Assembly: GCA_003247575.1 (NCBI GenBank)
Contig: QJZC01000027.1
Location: 100,429-164,428, forward strand
DNA: 64,000 bases
Source of the DNA: Pseudomonadota bacterium
GTDB taxonomy: Bacteria > Myxococcota_A > UBA9160 > SZUA-336
Direction: 5' to 3'
Position 1 is the stretch's first letter. The number at the start of each line of letters is the position of its first letter. The translations under genes were made by a program, and so were the position numbers. This document shows, piece by piece, positions 17,397 through 26,344 of this stretch. The notes below the pieces were generated by a model, which saw only the letters and a program-made list of their open reading frames with translations, was not told the origin of the DNA and searched no databases.

Positions 17397-17921
17397 ATGA
17401 AGCGCGCCCGCGGACAGGCTCTGCCCGGAGAGGCGCTCGAACACGGCTCGGGGATGGACATTTCCTGGGCCCAGCTGCTGGAGACTTTTCCCATGGAACT
17501 CGATCTCGCGAATCTGGACTCGTTGCGCAGGCTGCTCTTGGAACAGCCGGAGTCGCCAGTCACACGTGTGATCGCGCTCGGTGTCAGTATCGCGTTCCTC
17601 GGCGCCGTCCTCGAGCTGGTACGCCGCGGTAGGATTCGCGAGGAGTACACCACGATCTGGATCCTCGTAGGGGGCGCGCTGCTCGTGGTCGGGGTTTGGT
17701 TCGATGCCGTCCGCATACTGGCTAGAGCGGTCGGTGCGTGGACCTCGAGCTCGACCTTGTTCTTCTTCGGCGAGATGTTCTTGCTGGTTCTTTGTCTCCA
17801 GTACGCAGTGCGCCTGTCGAGTCTCACTCAGCGCGTCAAGCAGCTCACGCAAGAGGTCGCTCTGCTGCGCGGTGAGCTCGAGGAGCGTGCTCCGGGCAAG
17901 GGGAGCCCGTCGGCGGGCTGA
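17397..17921 (+). CDS. DUF2304 family membrane protein
   Basis: A small inner-membrane protein of the DUF2304 type (PF10066). Three transmembrane helices are visible: VIALGVSIAFLGAVLELV, TIWILVGGALLVVGVWF and LFFFGEMFLLVLCLQYAV. The signature charged turn RRGRIREEYTTIW lies between helices one and two, and a coiled-coil tail (LTQRVKQLTQEVALLRGELEE) ends the protein. Relatives usually sit beside glycosyltransferases in polysaccharide loci, and the nearby epimerase fits that. The start is uncertain: 17397 gives 174 residues, but the ATGs at 17454 or 17493 would remove an atypical N-terminus and fit the family better. Confidence 0.85.
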   Translation: MKRARGQALPGEALEHGSGMDISWAQLLETFPMELDLANLDSLRRLLLEQPESPVTRVIALGVSIAFLGAVLELVRRGRIREEYTTIWILVGGALLVVGVWFDAVRILARAVGAWTSSSTLFFFGEMFLLVLCLQYAVRLSSLTQRVKQLTQEVALLRGELEERAPGKGSPSAG

Positions 17922-18290
17922 GCGCGCGAATACGCCAGCGCGAGAGATCCCGGCGAGGCTCGCCCGAGACACCAGCCCGGGCGCGTACGGTCGTGCTGGA
18001 TCGCTGGCCGCCGCAATTGTTGAGTGTCAGGAGTGGGTATGTCATCTGTCTGGCGCGAGCGGTTGTGAATTCGAACGTATCCCAAATGACCGCGATTTGA
18101 CCGCAAGTTTTCACTCGACGTGCGCGGTCCCAGAATGCTTTACTCGCAATCAGAATTTTGGGGGCTTGACCTCGTTACTCTCTGCGGAGACTGATTGCTC
18201 TGGGGATATAGAGCAGATCTACCTATCATCCTCGTTCTACTATCCTCGTTCTACTCGACCGCAGCTCTACTCTGGGAGGAGATGAATCTG
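17922..18290. other. intergenic region before the beta-helix gene
   Basis: About 370 bases with no gene. The ORF at 17704-18285 is a shadow. It holds two direct TGACCGC heptamers spaced 11 bases apart (18087-18093, 18098-18104) and the 14-base tandem duplication at 18228. It is comparatively AT-rich around 18080-18210, as expected of a promoter and leader. Confidence 0.45.
18228..18255. repeat. 14-base perfect tandem duplication
   Basis: ATCCTCGTTCTACT occurs twice without a gap, 36 bases before the start codon of the beta-helix gene. It is probably within its 5' leader. Confidence 0.8.
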
Positions 18291-19304
18291 ATGAATCGCT
18301 CTACTCGCACCTCGGCGTTCCGGTTTGCGCAAGCGGGTGTGCTCGCGGCGGCCCTGGCTGTGCCGTTCGCAGCTCACGCGAATCACCCCGTGCTCGTCGA
18401 AGGTGAGCAGGACTTCGATGGCGACCTCCGGGTCGGGATCGAAGAAGATATGGACGGTCCTGACGGAGATCCTCTCGGTCTGACCTTCGGCACGATCGGC
18501 GGATGTCTCGGGAGTATGAATGCCGCCATCAACCAGAACGGTACCTGCACCGTGGTCACTTCCGGCACCTTCGCCGAGGTGGTGAACATCACGGGCTCGG
18601 TCACTCTGGAGGCAGCGCCCGGCGTCCGGGCAAACATCGATGCATTCCTGGCGCCACCGGACCCGCTCGGCAACGTGTTCAACAACATGATGAGCAGCAA
18701 CGACACGCGTTTGAATGCGCCCGGCATCATCATCAACGTACCTGACGACGGCCCACCCAGCCGTGTGATCATCCGGAACATCACGACGCAGAACTGGACG
18801 GACGGCGTCCTCATCATGGGCAACTCGAACGTGCTTCTGGATGGTGTCGAGGCCACGCACAACACCAACCACGGAATCAACGTGACCGGAAACGCCGTGG
18901 TTGCGATCGTCAACTCGTCCGCGACTGCGAACGGATTCCGTCGCGGTGGTGGCGGCGTCTTCCCCTCGGCCGACGGAGTGCCGATGCCGGGGGTCGGGAT
19001 TCGTTTCCAGGACTCGTCCCGAGGCGAGATCCGGAACTCCACCGCCACGGGGAACTTCAGCTTCGGAATCGCCAACCAGTCCACCTCGGGTGCGACGGGT
19101 GTCACGATTCGAGATACGACCATCATCGGGAACTTCCCGGGCGATCCAAACATCCCCGGTGCGCGCGCGTTCTGTCGTGCCCAGCTCGGTGACTTCGATC
19201 GAGCCGAATCGGTCTGCTTCCAGTTCCTGGTTCGCTCTGCGATCGGCCTGAGCTCGAGCGCCGCTCCCACGCCGGTCCCAATGATGATGAACGGGGGCAT
19301 GTAA
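18291..19304 (+). CDS. secreted right-handed beta-helix (pectate-lyase-fold) protein
   Basis: A 337-residue exported protein. The signal peptide MNRSTRTSAFRFAQAGVLAA and onward ends at FAAHA. The body shows repeated rungs of the parallel beta-helix type (VIIRNITTQNWTDGVLI, VLLDGVEATHNTNHGI, VAIVNSSATANGF, GEIRNSTATGNFSFGI, VTIRDTTIIGN). Three Cys residues (one N-terminal, two C-terminal) may form disulfides. No catalytic lyase residues are identifiable, so sugar binding or a structural role is as likely as enzyme activity. Of the two nearby ATGs, 18291 lies nine bases after GGGAGGAG; the one at 18282 has no spacing. It ends before a strong terminator. Confidence 0.85.
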   Translation: MNRSTRTSAFRFAQAGVLAAALAVPFAAHANHPVLVEGEQDFDGDLRVGIEEDMDGPDGDPLGLTFGTIGGCLGSMNAAINQNGTCTVVTSGTFAEVVNITGSVTLEAAPGVRANIDAFLAPPDPLGNVFNNMMSSNDTRLNAPGIIINVPDDGPPSRVIIRNITTQNWTDGVLIMGNSNVLLDGVEATHNTNHGINVTGNAVVAIVNSSATANGFRRGGGGVFPSADGVPMPGVGIRFQDSSRGEIRNSTATGNFSFGIANQSTSGATGVTIRDTTIIGNFPGDPNIPGARAFCRAQLGDFDRAESVCFQFLVRSAIGLSSSAAPTPVPMMMNGGM

Positions 19305-19368
19305 GCTCTCCGATCACCATCAGCACGGAGGCCGCGCACTGTTCCAGGGCGGTCTCGCTGGTCGAACG

Positions 19369-19410
19369 GCGGCGGGTTCTCGGGTGCGGGAGCCCGCCGC
19401 TCGTCTTTTT
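19369..19410 (+). terminator. rho-independent terminator
   Basis: GCGGCGGGTT pairs with (G)AGCCCGCCGC around a short loop and is followed by TCGTCTTTTT. It ends the beta-helix transcript 65 bases after its stop codon. The ORF track's start for the next gene (19384) lies inside this hairpin, which argues for the later start used here. Confidence 0.8.
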
Positions 19411-19503
19411 CGGGCCGGCTGTCGGTGGGGAGGCTGTGGACGCCCCGGGAGGGCAGCAGCCATACTAGGTTGCGGGCGGGCTCGCGTCGGAGGAGAGACT
19501 CAG

Positions 19504-20808
19504 GTGGAACCGAAATCTGTGCGGGTGCTGGTCGGTTTGATCGCGTGCGGGCTGATCTGTGCTGCGGCTCGGCCAGGACTTGCGTGTGAAGCCATGATCG
19601 GCAGGGAGTACACGGACCCGCCCGAAGTCGCCCAGCTCGATCTGGATCGATCCCAGTGGCATGTCGGTCGGCGCCTGCGGGACGAGGGTCGCGCGCGAAT
19701 CGAGTATCTGAAGGCGGCGGAGACCACCCGCGATTGGACCGAGCTCGTCACCTGGCAGGTCACCTTCGGGAAGCAGGATCCGGATCGTTCCATGCGCGAG
19801 TTCCTGCGCATGCTCCGCTATCAGTGCCCAGAGCTCGAGTCGCGCACCGTTCGACAGACGGAGAGCGAGCTGATCTTCGAGTGGTGGCACTCGGGCTGTT
19901 TCGGCCGCCCCGCCCAACACGAGCTCGTCCGGCTCGTCTCGGGACTCACCGGCGGGCACATGCTCGCTTACGATCGTCGAGGGAAGCGGGTCGAGGGGGA
20001 GGACCGCGATCGCTGGCTCGAGCGGCTGCAGAAGGCACCGCTGGTGACGGAGATCGATCCAGCCTCCACTGAAGAGATCGATCAGGCTCGCCTAGCGATC
20101 TGGGCGCGTGACTACGATCGTGCGCACGAGCTCCTGCGGCAGTTGGCGAAGCAGGGGGACCCCGCGGCGCAGGAGGAGTTGGCCCGCCTCTCGTTCGAGG
20201 GATGGGGAACCGAGCAGAGCGATACTCAGGCCGTCGAGTGGTTCCGGAAGGCGATTGCCAAGGACTACGCGCCGGCACACTACAACTTGGCGCGCATGTA
20301 CGAGCAGGGTCGTGGGCTCGACCGCGATCCCGCCAAGGCGCGAGTGCATTTCGAGGCTGCCGCCAAACTCGGGCATGCGGACGCACAGGGGCGACTCGCC
20401 TTTCTGCTCCTCGACGAGCCCGAGCCGGACTATGCAGCCGCGGCCCGCTGGTTCGAACGCGCGTCGAAAGGCGGCCATCTGGATGCCGACTACTGGCTGG
20501 GCCGCATGGCGGAGGAGGGCTGGGGCGCCGAGGCCGATCTCGCCCGAGCCTTCGAGCTCTACACGGGGGCGGCCGAGGCGGGTCAGCCCGACGCGCAGTA
20601 TCGACTGGCGCTGCTCTATCAGGACGGGCGTGGGGTGAAGGCGGATCCAGACGAAGCGGGGAAGTGGGCCTATCGTGCCGCAGTGCAAGACAGTGCCGAA
20701 GCGCAGGAGCTTGTGCGGTCCCGTTACAGTCCATCTGCGCAGGCACCGAAGCTTTCCGTTCCCGAGAAGCTCGACCTGGAAGAGATGCGCAAAGCAATGA
20801 CTCCCTGA
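19504..20808 (+). CDS. secreted Sel1-repeat protein
   Basis: A 434-residue exported protein. The N-terminal signal peptide (VLVGLIACGLICAAARPGLA) is followed by a mixed domain of about 150 residues with several Cys and Trp (EFLRMLRYQCPE, FEWWHSGCFG). About five Sel1-type TPR-like repeats follow (about 225-410; for example HYNLARMYEQGRGLDRDP and QYRLALLYQDGRGVKADP). Such solenoids bind partner proteins. Start: GTG at 19504 with GGAGGAGA upstream, chosen over 19384 because that lies inside a terminator and would bury the signal peptide. It is convergent with the GTPase operon. Confidence 0.85.
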   Translation: MEPKSVRVLVGLIACGLICAAARPGLACEAMIGREYTDPPEVAQLDLDRSQWHVGRRLRDEGRARIEYLKAAETTRDWTELVTWQVTFGKQDPDRSMREFLRMLRYQCPELESRTVRQTESELIFEWWHSGCFGRPAQHELVRLVSGLTGGHMLAYDRRGKRVEGEDRDRWLERLQKAPLVTEIDPASTEEIDQARLAIWARDYDRAHELLRQLAKQGDPAAQEELARLSFEGWGTEQSDTQAVEWFRKAIAKDYAPAHYNLARMYEQGRGLDRDPAKARVHFEAAAKLGHADAQGRLAFLLLDEPEPDYAAAARWFERASKGGHLDADYWLGRMAEEGWGAEADLARAFELYTGAAEAGQPDAQYRLALLYQDGRGVKADPDEAGKWAYRAAVQDSAEAQELVRSRYSPSAQAPKLSVPEKLDLEEMRKAMTP

Positions 20809-20878
20809 CTAGGCTCCGGCCCGGAGGGCGCCAGTCGGCGGTTGTCGCATGGCTCTCCCGGAGAGGGGCTCCCTTTGC

Positions 20879-22978
20879 TCAAGCGCCGTGCAGCACACGC
20901 GCGATGATCTCGCCCATCTCGCTCATCGAGATGGGCTTGGTCACGTAGGCTGCCACCCGGTCACTCGATGTGTGCTCCTCTAGCCCATTCTGTCCCGAGC
21001 CAGAGCAGAGAATGATGCGGACCTCGGGATCGATCGCCTTGAGCTGCTCACTCAAGGTGTCGCCGTCCATACCGGGCATGGCGACATCCGAGATGACCAG
21101 GTCGAAGCCGTTCGGCTCCTCACAGAAGAGAGCGAGCGCTTGTCGAAAGCCCGTAGCGGTTGCGACCTCGTAGCCCATGTGGCCGAGCATTCGCTGCGCG
21201 AGAGCGACCTGGACCGCGTCGTCATCGACGAACAGGATGCGCTCGCTACCGCTATGGATCGGTGGCGGTGGGGAGTAGCGAGTGCTGGGCGTCTCTAGTG
21301 CCCGCGGCAGCAATACCGTGAAGGCCGTTCCGACGCCAGGCTGGCTCTGAACCTGGATACTGCCCCCGCACTCGCGCACGATACCGTGAACCACGGACAG
21401 GCCCATGCCCGTTCCTTCTCCTTCGCGCTTGGTCGTGTAGAAGGGTTCGAAGACGCGACGTGCGACTTCCGGTGGCATCCCGCTGCCGGTATCTCGGACG
21501 GATAGCTCGACGTAGTCTCCGGGTTCGATGGCGTCGAGAGATCTCGTCTGCCCGATGTCCATCGTTCGATCGCGCAGCGAGACCGACAGGGTGCCCGGGT
21601 CGGGCTGTATCGCCTGGATCGCATTCGTGCACAGGTTCATGACCACCTGATGCATGTGAACGGGATCTGCGATCACGTATGCGCTGCTGCGCAGGTCGCG
21701 CTCGATCGTCACCGTCGGAGGCAGGGATCCGCGCATCAGGCCGAGCGCTTCCGTCACCGCAGCCTGTAGCTCGATCGGCTGCTTCTCCGGTTTCGATTGA
21801 CGGCTGAAGAGAAGGATCTGCCTCGTCAGTTCTCGAGCGCGCCCCACTGCTGAGAGGATCTGCTCGAGATTGTCGTGCAGGGCGGACCCAGCTTCGACTT
21901 CGGGAATGCTCAGCTCGGTGAATCCGAGAATGGCTGCCAAGAGATTGTTGAAGTCGTGCGCGATGCCCCCGGCCAGAGTGCCGATGGTCTCCATCTTCTG
22001 GGCTTGCTGCAGACGATACGACATCTCGTGCTGCTGGCGCTCCAGCTGCTCACGGAGCTTCAGCTCCTCGACCAGCTGCAGGTTTGCGCGCTCGAGCCCC
22101 GCGGTACGTTCCGTCACCGTTGCTTCCAGACACATGCGAGCGTCCAGCAGCTCGGACTGGGCTCGCTTGAGCATCCTCTGGTCCATGGCGAGCTCGCGCG
22201 CCTTCTGGATCAGCTGTTGTTGTTCTCGCAGAGAATGAGGGTTGTGTGTGATGATCAAAGAGCGATGGCTGCGAGTACAGACTGCTGTTGCTTCGAAGGA
22301 GTGTTCGTTTCCCAGCGGGTCACGCTCCGTCCAGGTTCCAGAGTGGAGACTACCGCTCTTCGACTCCTTCCAGAAGGTGCTGGCTTCACGCAAGAAGTGC
22401 GCTAGGAATGAGTCCACGCCCAGCTCGGCGGAGTCTGGCGCAGGGAGCGAGAAGAACTCGGGGAACGACGTCAGCCAGGTCGGAGACGTGATCGGGGCCA
22501 GTCGCAGCGGGGAATCCGACTCGATGCGGAACACTGCGAGGTCGAGTGCGCCCGACAGCTCTTTCCAGAACTCGTCCCCGAAGCCTGAGGGCTGTAGGGG
22601 AGTCGCGCGAGCGAGTGCCCATCGGTTCAGCTTCTCTTGCCATTGCTTCAGTAGCCCATAGCGGTCCGTTGCGTCGATGAACAGCAGCCCGTAGCCGAAG
22701 TCCGTCTGGAAACAGTGAACGTCGAGGGTGGTCGTCGCGTTCAGTCGGATCAGCGGCAGGTAGAGCGAGCGGGAGCGCATCGGTATGAGCCCTTCGGTGA
22801 ACAGCAGTTGTTCCTGGAGGGAGCGCCCTGGCTCGATTCCGGCCAGCCCGAGGGCGGCTAGATCCCCCCCGAACTCGAGAATCGTTCCCGATTCATCCAC
22901 CGAGCCGTACGCGAAGACGATCTGCTCCTCGATCTGATCCAGAAGGAAGTTGCGGACGAAGCTCGGGGTGCGGCTCAT
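20879..22978 (-). CDS. PAS-like hybrid sensor histidine kinase with C-terminal receiver (GTPase operon gene 4)
   Basis: A 699-residue soluble hybrid kinase. Residues 1-125 form a PAS-like sensor (GSVDESGTILEFGGDLAALG to GYGLLFIDATD). A mixed region and a long coiled coil (about 240-335) follow. The kinase core has the H-box LAGGIAHDFNNLLAAILGF, the N-box NLCTNAIQAI, DTGSGM, FEPFYTTK and GTGMGLSVVHGIV. The C-terminal receiver (about 575-695) is intact: ILFVDDD, phospho-acceptor Asp in VISDVAMPGMDG, and Lys in VTKPIS. The start ATG overlaps the GTPase stop codon (ATGA), so translation is coupled. Being co-encoded with a GTPase and an OmpA-like protein is unusual for a kinase of this type and suggests it reads or controls the GTPase. 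Confidence 0.9.
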   Translation of the reverse strand: MSRTPSFVRNFLLDQIEEQIVFAYGSVDESGTILEFGGDLAALGLAGIEPGRSLQEQLLFTEGLIPMRSRSLYLPLIRLNATTTLDVHCFQTDFGYGLLFIDATDRYGLLKQWQEKLNRWALARATPLQPSGFGDEFWKELSGALDLAVFRIESDSPLRLAPITSPTWLTSFPEFFSLPAPDSAELGVDSFLAHFLREASTFWKESKSGSLHSGTWTERDPLGNEHSFEATAVCTRSHRSLIITHNPHSLREQQQLIQKARELAMDQRMLKRAQSELLDARMCLEATVTERTAGLERANLQLVEELKLREQLERQQHEMSYRLQQAQKMETIGTLAGGIAHDFNNLLAAILGFTELSIPEVEAGSALHDNLEQILSAVGRARELTRQILLFSRQSKPEKQPIELQAAVTEALGLMRGSLPPTVTIERDLRSSAYVIADPVHMHQVVMNLCTNAIQAIQPDPGTLSVSLRDRTMDIGQTRSLDAIEPGDYVELSVRDTGSGMPPEVARRVFEPFYTTKREGEGTGMGLSVVHGIVRECGGSIQVQSQPGVGTAFTVLLPRALETPSTRYSPPPPIHSGSERILFVDDDAVQVALAQRMLGHMGYEVATATGFRQALALFCEEPNGFDLVISDVAMPGMDGDTLSEQLKAIDPEVRIILCSGSGQNGLEEHTSSDRVAAYVTKPISMSEMGEIIARVLHGA

Positions 22979-23475
22979 GGCCTATTCAGCGTGAGCTTTG
23001 CGAGCTCGCGAAAGGCCGGGTCTACGGACTCACCCGTCTTGGCGCTGGTGAAGAAGAGCGGCGTATCGTCTTCTGCGAGCGTGTCCAGATCTCGAGCGCG
23101 AATCTCCCACAGACGATCGAGATCGACCTTGTTCACCGCGATCACCGTAGGTACGGGACCGACGGCGGAGCGAGCGCGATCTCGGAGCTTGGCGGCGATC
23201 TCGACCGTACCGCGACGGGTCCCATCCACGACGAACAGCAGGCCGGAAGCGCCTTTCAGATATGACATCTGAACGCTCTGGAAGTCGTCCTCGCCGTGGA
23301 GATCCCAAAGGATCAGCGAGATGTCCTGTTCATCGATCTGAAGCTGTTTCTTCTCGATGCGCACGCCGACCGTCGTGTAGTAGCGTGCAGAGAAGATCGA
23401 GTGCACGTGCCGCTGCACGAGGCTGGTCTTCCCAGCCGCGAAGGCGCCGATCAGGCATATCTTCTTCTTGATCAT
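22975..23475 (-). CDS. small Ras/Rab-like GTPase (operon gene 3)
   Basis: A 166-residue single-domain GTPase of the Ras superfamily, as in the prokaryotic MglA and Rup groups. Motifs in order: P-loop GAFAAGKTS, switch I with YYTTVGVRIE, Walker B/switch II LWDLHGEDDF, NKVD and TSAKTG. In switch II the position of Ras Gln61 is Glu (DLHGE against the canonical DTAGQ), which would be expected to slow intrinsic hydrolysis. There is no lipidation motif and no membrane helix. Its ATG directly follows the TGA of the OmpA-like gene, and its stop overlaps the kinase start, so all three are translated as a unit. It is probably a switch whose state is set by the neighbouring proteins. Confidence 0.92.
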   Translation of the reverse strand: MIKKKICLIGAFAAGKTSLVQRHVHSIFSARYYTTVGVRIEKKQLQIDEQDISLILWDLHGEDDFQSVQMSYLKGASGLLFVVDGTRRGTVEIAAKLRDRARSAVGPVPTVIAVNKVDLDRLWEIRARDLDTLAEDDTPLFFTSAKTGESVDPAFRELAKLTLNRP

Positions 23476-25257
23476 TCACGATCTCGACTGATTCCCGAGG
23501 AGAACGCTGAAGGTTACCTTTCTGAGCGCCGCGAGCTCTGTCGCTGCGCTGGGGCTCGAGCTCGCCGGCAGGGCCGCCTGGCTCACCGAGACACTCGTCG
23601 TATCCACCCCGCGCGTCTCTAGGAGCCGAAGCACCGACAGCGCTCGGCGGTTGCTGAGCTCGTGGTTGAAGTCTCGAGCACCCGTTGGGTCTGCGTGTCC
23701 CACGATCACGATTCGAAGCGGAACACCGGTGTGTCTCGACAGCTGTTGCGCTTCGCGTACGAGCGTCTCGATCGTGTCGATTGCGTCCTCCTGGCCTGGG
23801 CTGGGTTGGCCGCGCGCGCGTTCGAAATAGAGCACCGAGCGCTCGAGCGATTGGCGAACGTGCTCGAGGGCACGCGCCTGTGTGTCTTCCAGGCGTTCGA
23901 AATCGATCGCGTCGACTCCCACGATCGACCCTGCATCTCGTCGTGCGCGTGCGATCCAGTCGTGTGTTGCGCTCCCGGATAGCATCAGGGTGCCTTTCAC
24001 TACCTCGAGCGCCACACTTTCGGGCGGATGCAGGCGCGCTGTGGCTCGCCGTGCAGCCAGATCATCGTCCGCCGCAAAATAGGTGCTCCACGTGGCCGTG
24101 ACGGCTTCGCGTGGGATACCTGCACGGTCCAGCAGCACTGCGGGGTCTCGTGAGATGGGATCCCGTAGTCCCGTGAGCTCCCAGGTAGCGCCACGCTTGT
24201 CGGCCTCGAGGACAACGATGCCGGGCTCGGCCCGAACCAGTTCCAGGAAGTGGTTCCAGCGCCTGTGCTCGCCGATGGTCATGCTGATCCACGTGACGGC
24301 GGCCAGCACCCCAGCGCTCGCTGCAATCCACGCCGGTGCTCTGGAGCGTGGAGCGGGATCGCGGATCTCGAAACTCAAGGCCTCTTCGAGCTTTGGCTGT
24401 ACCAGCCGGAATGGCGATGGATCTCCGTCGAATGTGTCGAGCTTGCGTCGGAAGAGGAGATGGATCTCCTCGAGCATCTTTTGTAGCTGGGCCCTCAGAT
24501 GAAGGGGCGGTGTGCCTCGAATTACCGCCGCCAGGGTGGCTTCTGGGCCCGTCTCGATCCATACGGCCTGGCCGGCATCGGTCTCGAAGGCATGCATCAC
24601 TTCGCCTTCGGAGGTCCCGAAGGCGTCGCGTACGAAGTCCTGGATAGCCGTCAGCATTCCAGCGACCTGATCAGGATCACGAGGCTCGGTGGACTCCGTA
24701 GCGGCCTTTGCGAGTAGAATGCCAGAGCTTCGGTGGATGAGCAGCAGCTGCTCGATGCGATACACCAAGTGGTGAAGAAGAACGATTTCCGCATAGGGAC
24801 GGTGCGATATCCATGCCTGCCAGCGCCAACGTAGGCTTCGAAGAGAGAGCCCCTCGGTCAATACGCGATTGAGTGACTGGACCATGCGGGTGATTGCAGC
24901 GGTCACAGCCTTGCGGATGCCTGGCCCGAGCGCGGGGAAGATTGCATCCGCAATGGCTGCGGGGTCTCTGCGCACGGAGGCTCTGAGCGCGCCATCGATC
25001 GATGGCTGCAGCGCCTCGGCCAGGCGATCGCTGCGCTCGCTCGCCAGTGTGATCGCATCGGGTAGCGCGGTGCTGATGGACTCTGCGTGGAGTACCGGGT
25101 CGTCGAGGAGCGCCTGCACCGCCTCAATGTGTTCGCGCTCTGGTCCGACGATCAGGCTCCGAAGCTGGCGCCACTGGTCGAGATTATCGGGAGGTGGCGC
25201 CGGATCGGCTTTGCTGGCGAAATCGGTCATGAAGCCACCGGACGATTCTCCACTCAC
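23476..25257 (-). CDS. one-TM protein with BON-like and OmpA-like domains (operon gene 2)
   Basis: A 593-residue bitopic membrane protein. Residues 1-310 are cytoplasmic and helical. One transmembrane helix lies at about 320-340 (WIAASAGVLAAVTWISM). The periplasmic part has a BON-like segment (about 395-445, ESVALEVVKGTLMLSG) and a C-terminal OmpA-like peptidoglycan-binding domain (about 455-590). That domain shows IVGHADPTGARDFN and LSNRRALSVLR, including the Asp and Arg that normally contact diaminopimelate. It could link the cell wall to the cytoplasmic GTPase encoded immediately downstream. The start may be the GTG at 25257 or the ATG at 25230; neither has an ideal binding site. Confidence 0.88.
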   Translation of the reverse strand: MSGESSGGFMTDFASKADPAPPPDNLDQWRQLRSLIVGPEREHIEAVQALLDDPVLHAESISTALPDAITLASERSDRLAEALQPSIDGALRASVRRDPAAIADAIFPALGPGIRKAVTAAITRMVQSLNRVLTEGLSLRSLRWRWQAWISHRPYAEIVLLHHLVYRIEQLLLIHRSSGILLAKAATESTEPRDPDQVAGMLTAIQDFVRDAFGTSEGEVMHAFETDAGQAVWIETGPEATLAAVIRGTPPLHLRAQLQKMLEEIHLLFRRKLDTFDGDPSPFRLVQPKLEEALSFEIRDPAPRSRAPAWIAASAGVLAAVTWISMTIGEHRRWNHFLELVRAEPGIVVLEADKRGATWELTGLRDPISRDPAVLLDRAGIPREAVTATWSTYFAADDDLAARRATARLHPPESVALEVVKGTLMLSGSATHDWIARARRDAGSIVGVDAIDFERLEDTQARALEHVRQSLERSVLYFERARGQPSPGQEDAIDTIETLVREAQQLSRHTGVPLRIVIVGHADPTGARDFNHELSNRRALSVLRLLETRGVDTTSVSVSQAALPASSSPSAATELAALRKVTFSVLLGNQSRS

Positions 25258-25329
25258 CGTTAGCGTTCGCGAGGCGGAGCCCGAAGGCGCATAGTCGGAT
25301 GGACCGGCTTCGGGCTAGCGTTGTTCGAT

Positions 25330-25941
25330 CTATCCCTTCGGAGGGACGGTCGTGTCCTTCGTGAAGTTCGATGCGCGCATCGCGACGTCCATCAAGAGCT
25401 CCGAGAATGCGCTGCGATCCAGCTTGCTCTCCTCCAGTCGCTCCGCCGACGCTTCGATCTCTTGGCTGATGCGATCGTACTTTGCTTGCGCGTCGTCCGA
25501 GAGCTGCTTCGATTGATCCAGGATTCTCTGACGGAGGTCGGTGATTCGCTCCGAGAGCTTGTCGTCGATCGTCTGACTCTTCCGGCTCGCCGCTTCGGTG
25601 CTCGCCTTGAGCTCTTCCGCTAGCCGGTGCTCGCTCGAGCATCGTTGCTCACTCTCCTCCTTGAGCCGCTCCTTCAGGGTGGTGAGCTCTTCTTGGAAAT
25701 AGCGCTCGAGCGCACCGAGTCGTCGGAACACCTCCTCGCGCAGGTCGGCAGTGACCTTGCTCAAGTGCTCCTCGCACTTGGCGAAGCGGCGATCGAATTC
25801 ACGCACTTGGTTCCCGAACAAGATGTCCCGGATCTTGTCGATGTTTCCTGTCTCGGGAGTCCCGCCGCGCTCTGCTCTCGGGCTGTCTGTTGCGGGTGGG
25901 GCCGAAGGCTTGGGATCTGTCTTCGGAGACCGGTTCGACAT
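25330..25941 (-). CDS. coiled-coil protein, first gene of the GTPase operon
   Basis: A 203-residue soluble protein. A disordered N-terminus rich in Pro, Ser and Asp/Lys precedes the segment NIDKIRDILFGNQVREFDRR. About 120 residues of continuous amphipathic coiled coil follow (FAKCEEHLSKVTADL to YDRISQEIEASAERL), and a short C-terminal helix ends it. The IRDILFGxQxREFxRRF pattern is one I associate with uncharacterised coiled-coil proteins beside OmpA/GTPase genes in other phyla, from memory only. The start ATG has AGGAGG upstream, the best binding site in this operon. It lies 72 bases before the OmpA-like gene. It probably oligomerises as scaffold or effector. Confidence 0.85.
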   Translation of the reverse strand: MSNRSPKTDPKPSAPPATDSPRAERGGTPETGNIDKIRDILFGNQVREFDRRFAKCEEHLSKVTADLREEVFRRLGALERYFQEELTTLKERLKEESEQRCSSEHRLAEELKASTEAASRKSQTIDDKLSERITDLRQRILDQSKQLSDDAQAKYDRISQEIEASAERLEESKLDRSAFSELLMDVAMRASNFTKDTTVPPKG

Positions 25942-26344
25942 GGCTTCCTCCTGTTGCTTCACACAGGTACGATCGTGAGCCATCGGCAAGGGCTGCACGA
26001 GGTTGCGCCGAAGGAGCTTCGGGAGGCCGCGGGGACGGTTCGGGGCAGAAGCAACCGCGGTGGATTCAGCCGAACGCGAGCAGGGAGCAACTCCGCTGTC
26101 GAGACAGTTTCGTGCTCCCGACAATTATGCACAAGTTCGCCGGCAAGGTCCCGTCGAATCGAGCGTGCAAGCGAGGAATGGAAGGGGATCGGCTTCGTCT
26201 GCGTGCATTCGGAGACATTGCGTCCCGATTGGACCGCATGGGGTGCGGAGCGGACGATCTCTCAGACTCTGTCGGCCAGGTTCGTGGAGTTCGGACTCGC
26301 GAGTGCCTGGGAAGATGGAGTAGCTTCCCCCCGGGAGGCTGAAT
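25942..26344. other. divergent promoter region, GTPase operon / Na-Pi transporter
   Basis: About 400 bases without a supported gene; ORFs across it are shadows. It must hold the promoters of the minus-strand GTPase operon and of the plus-strand transporter. No certain promoter boxes or palindromes were found. Confidence 0.4.
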
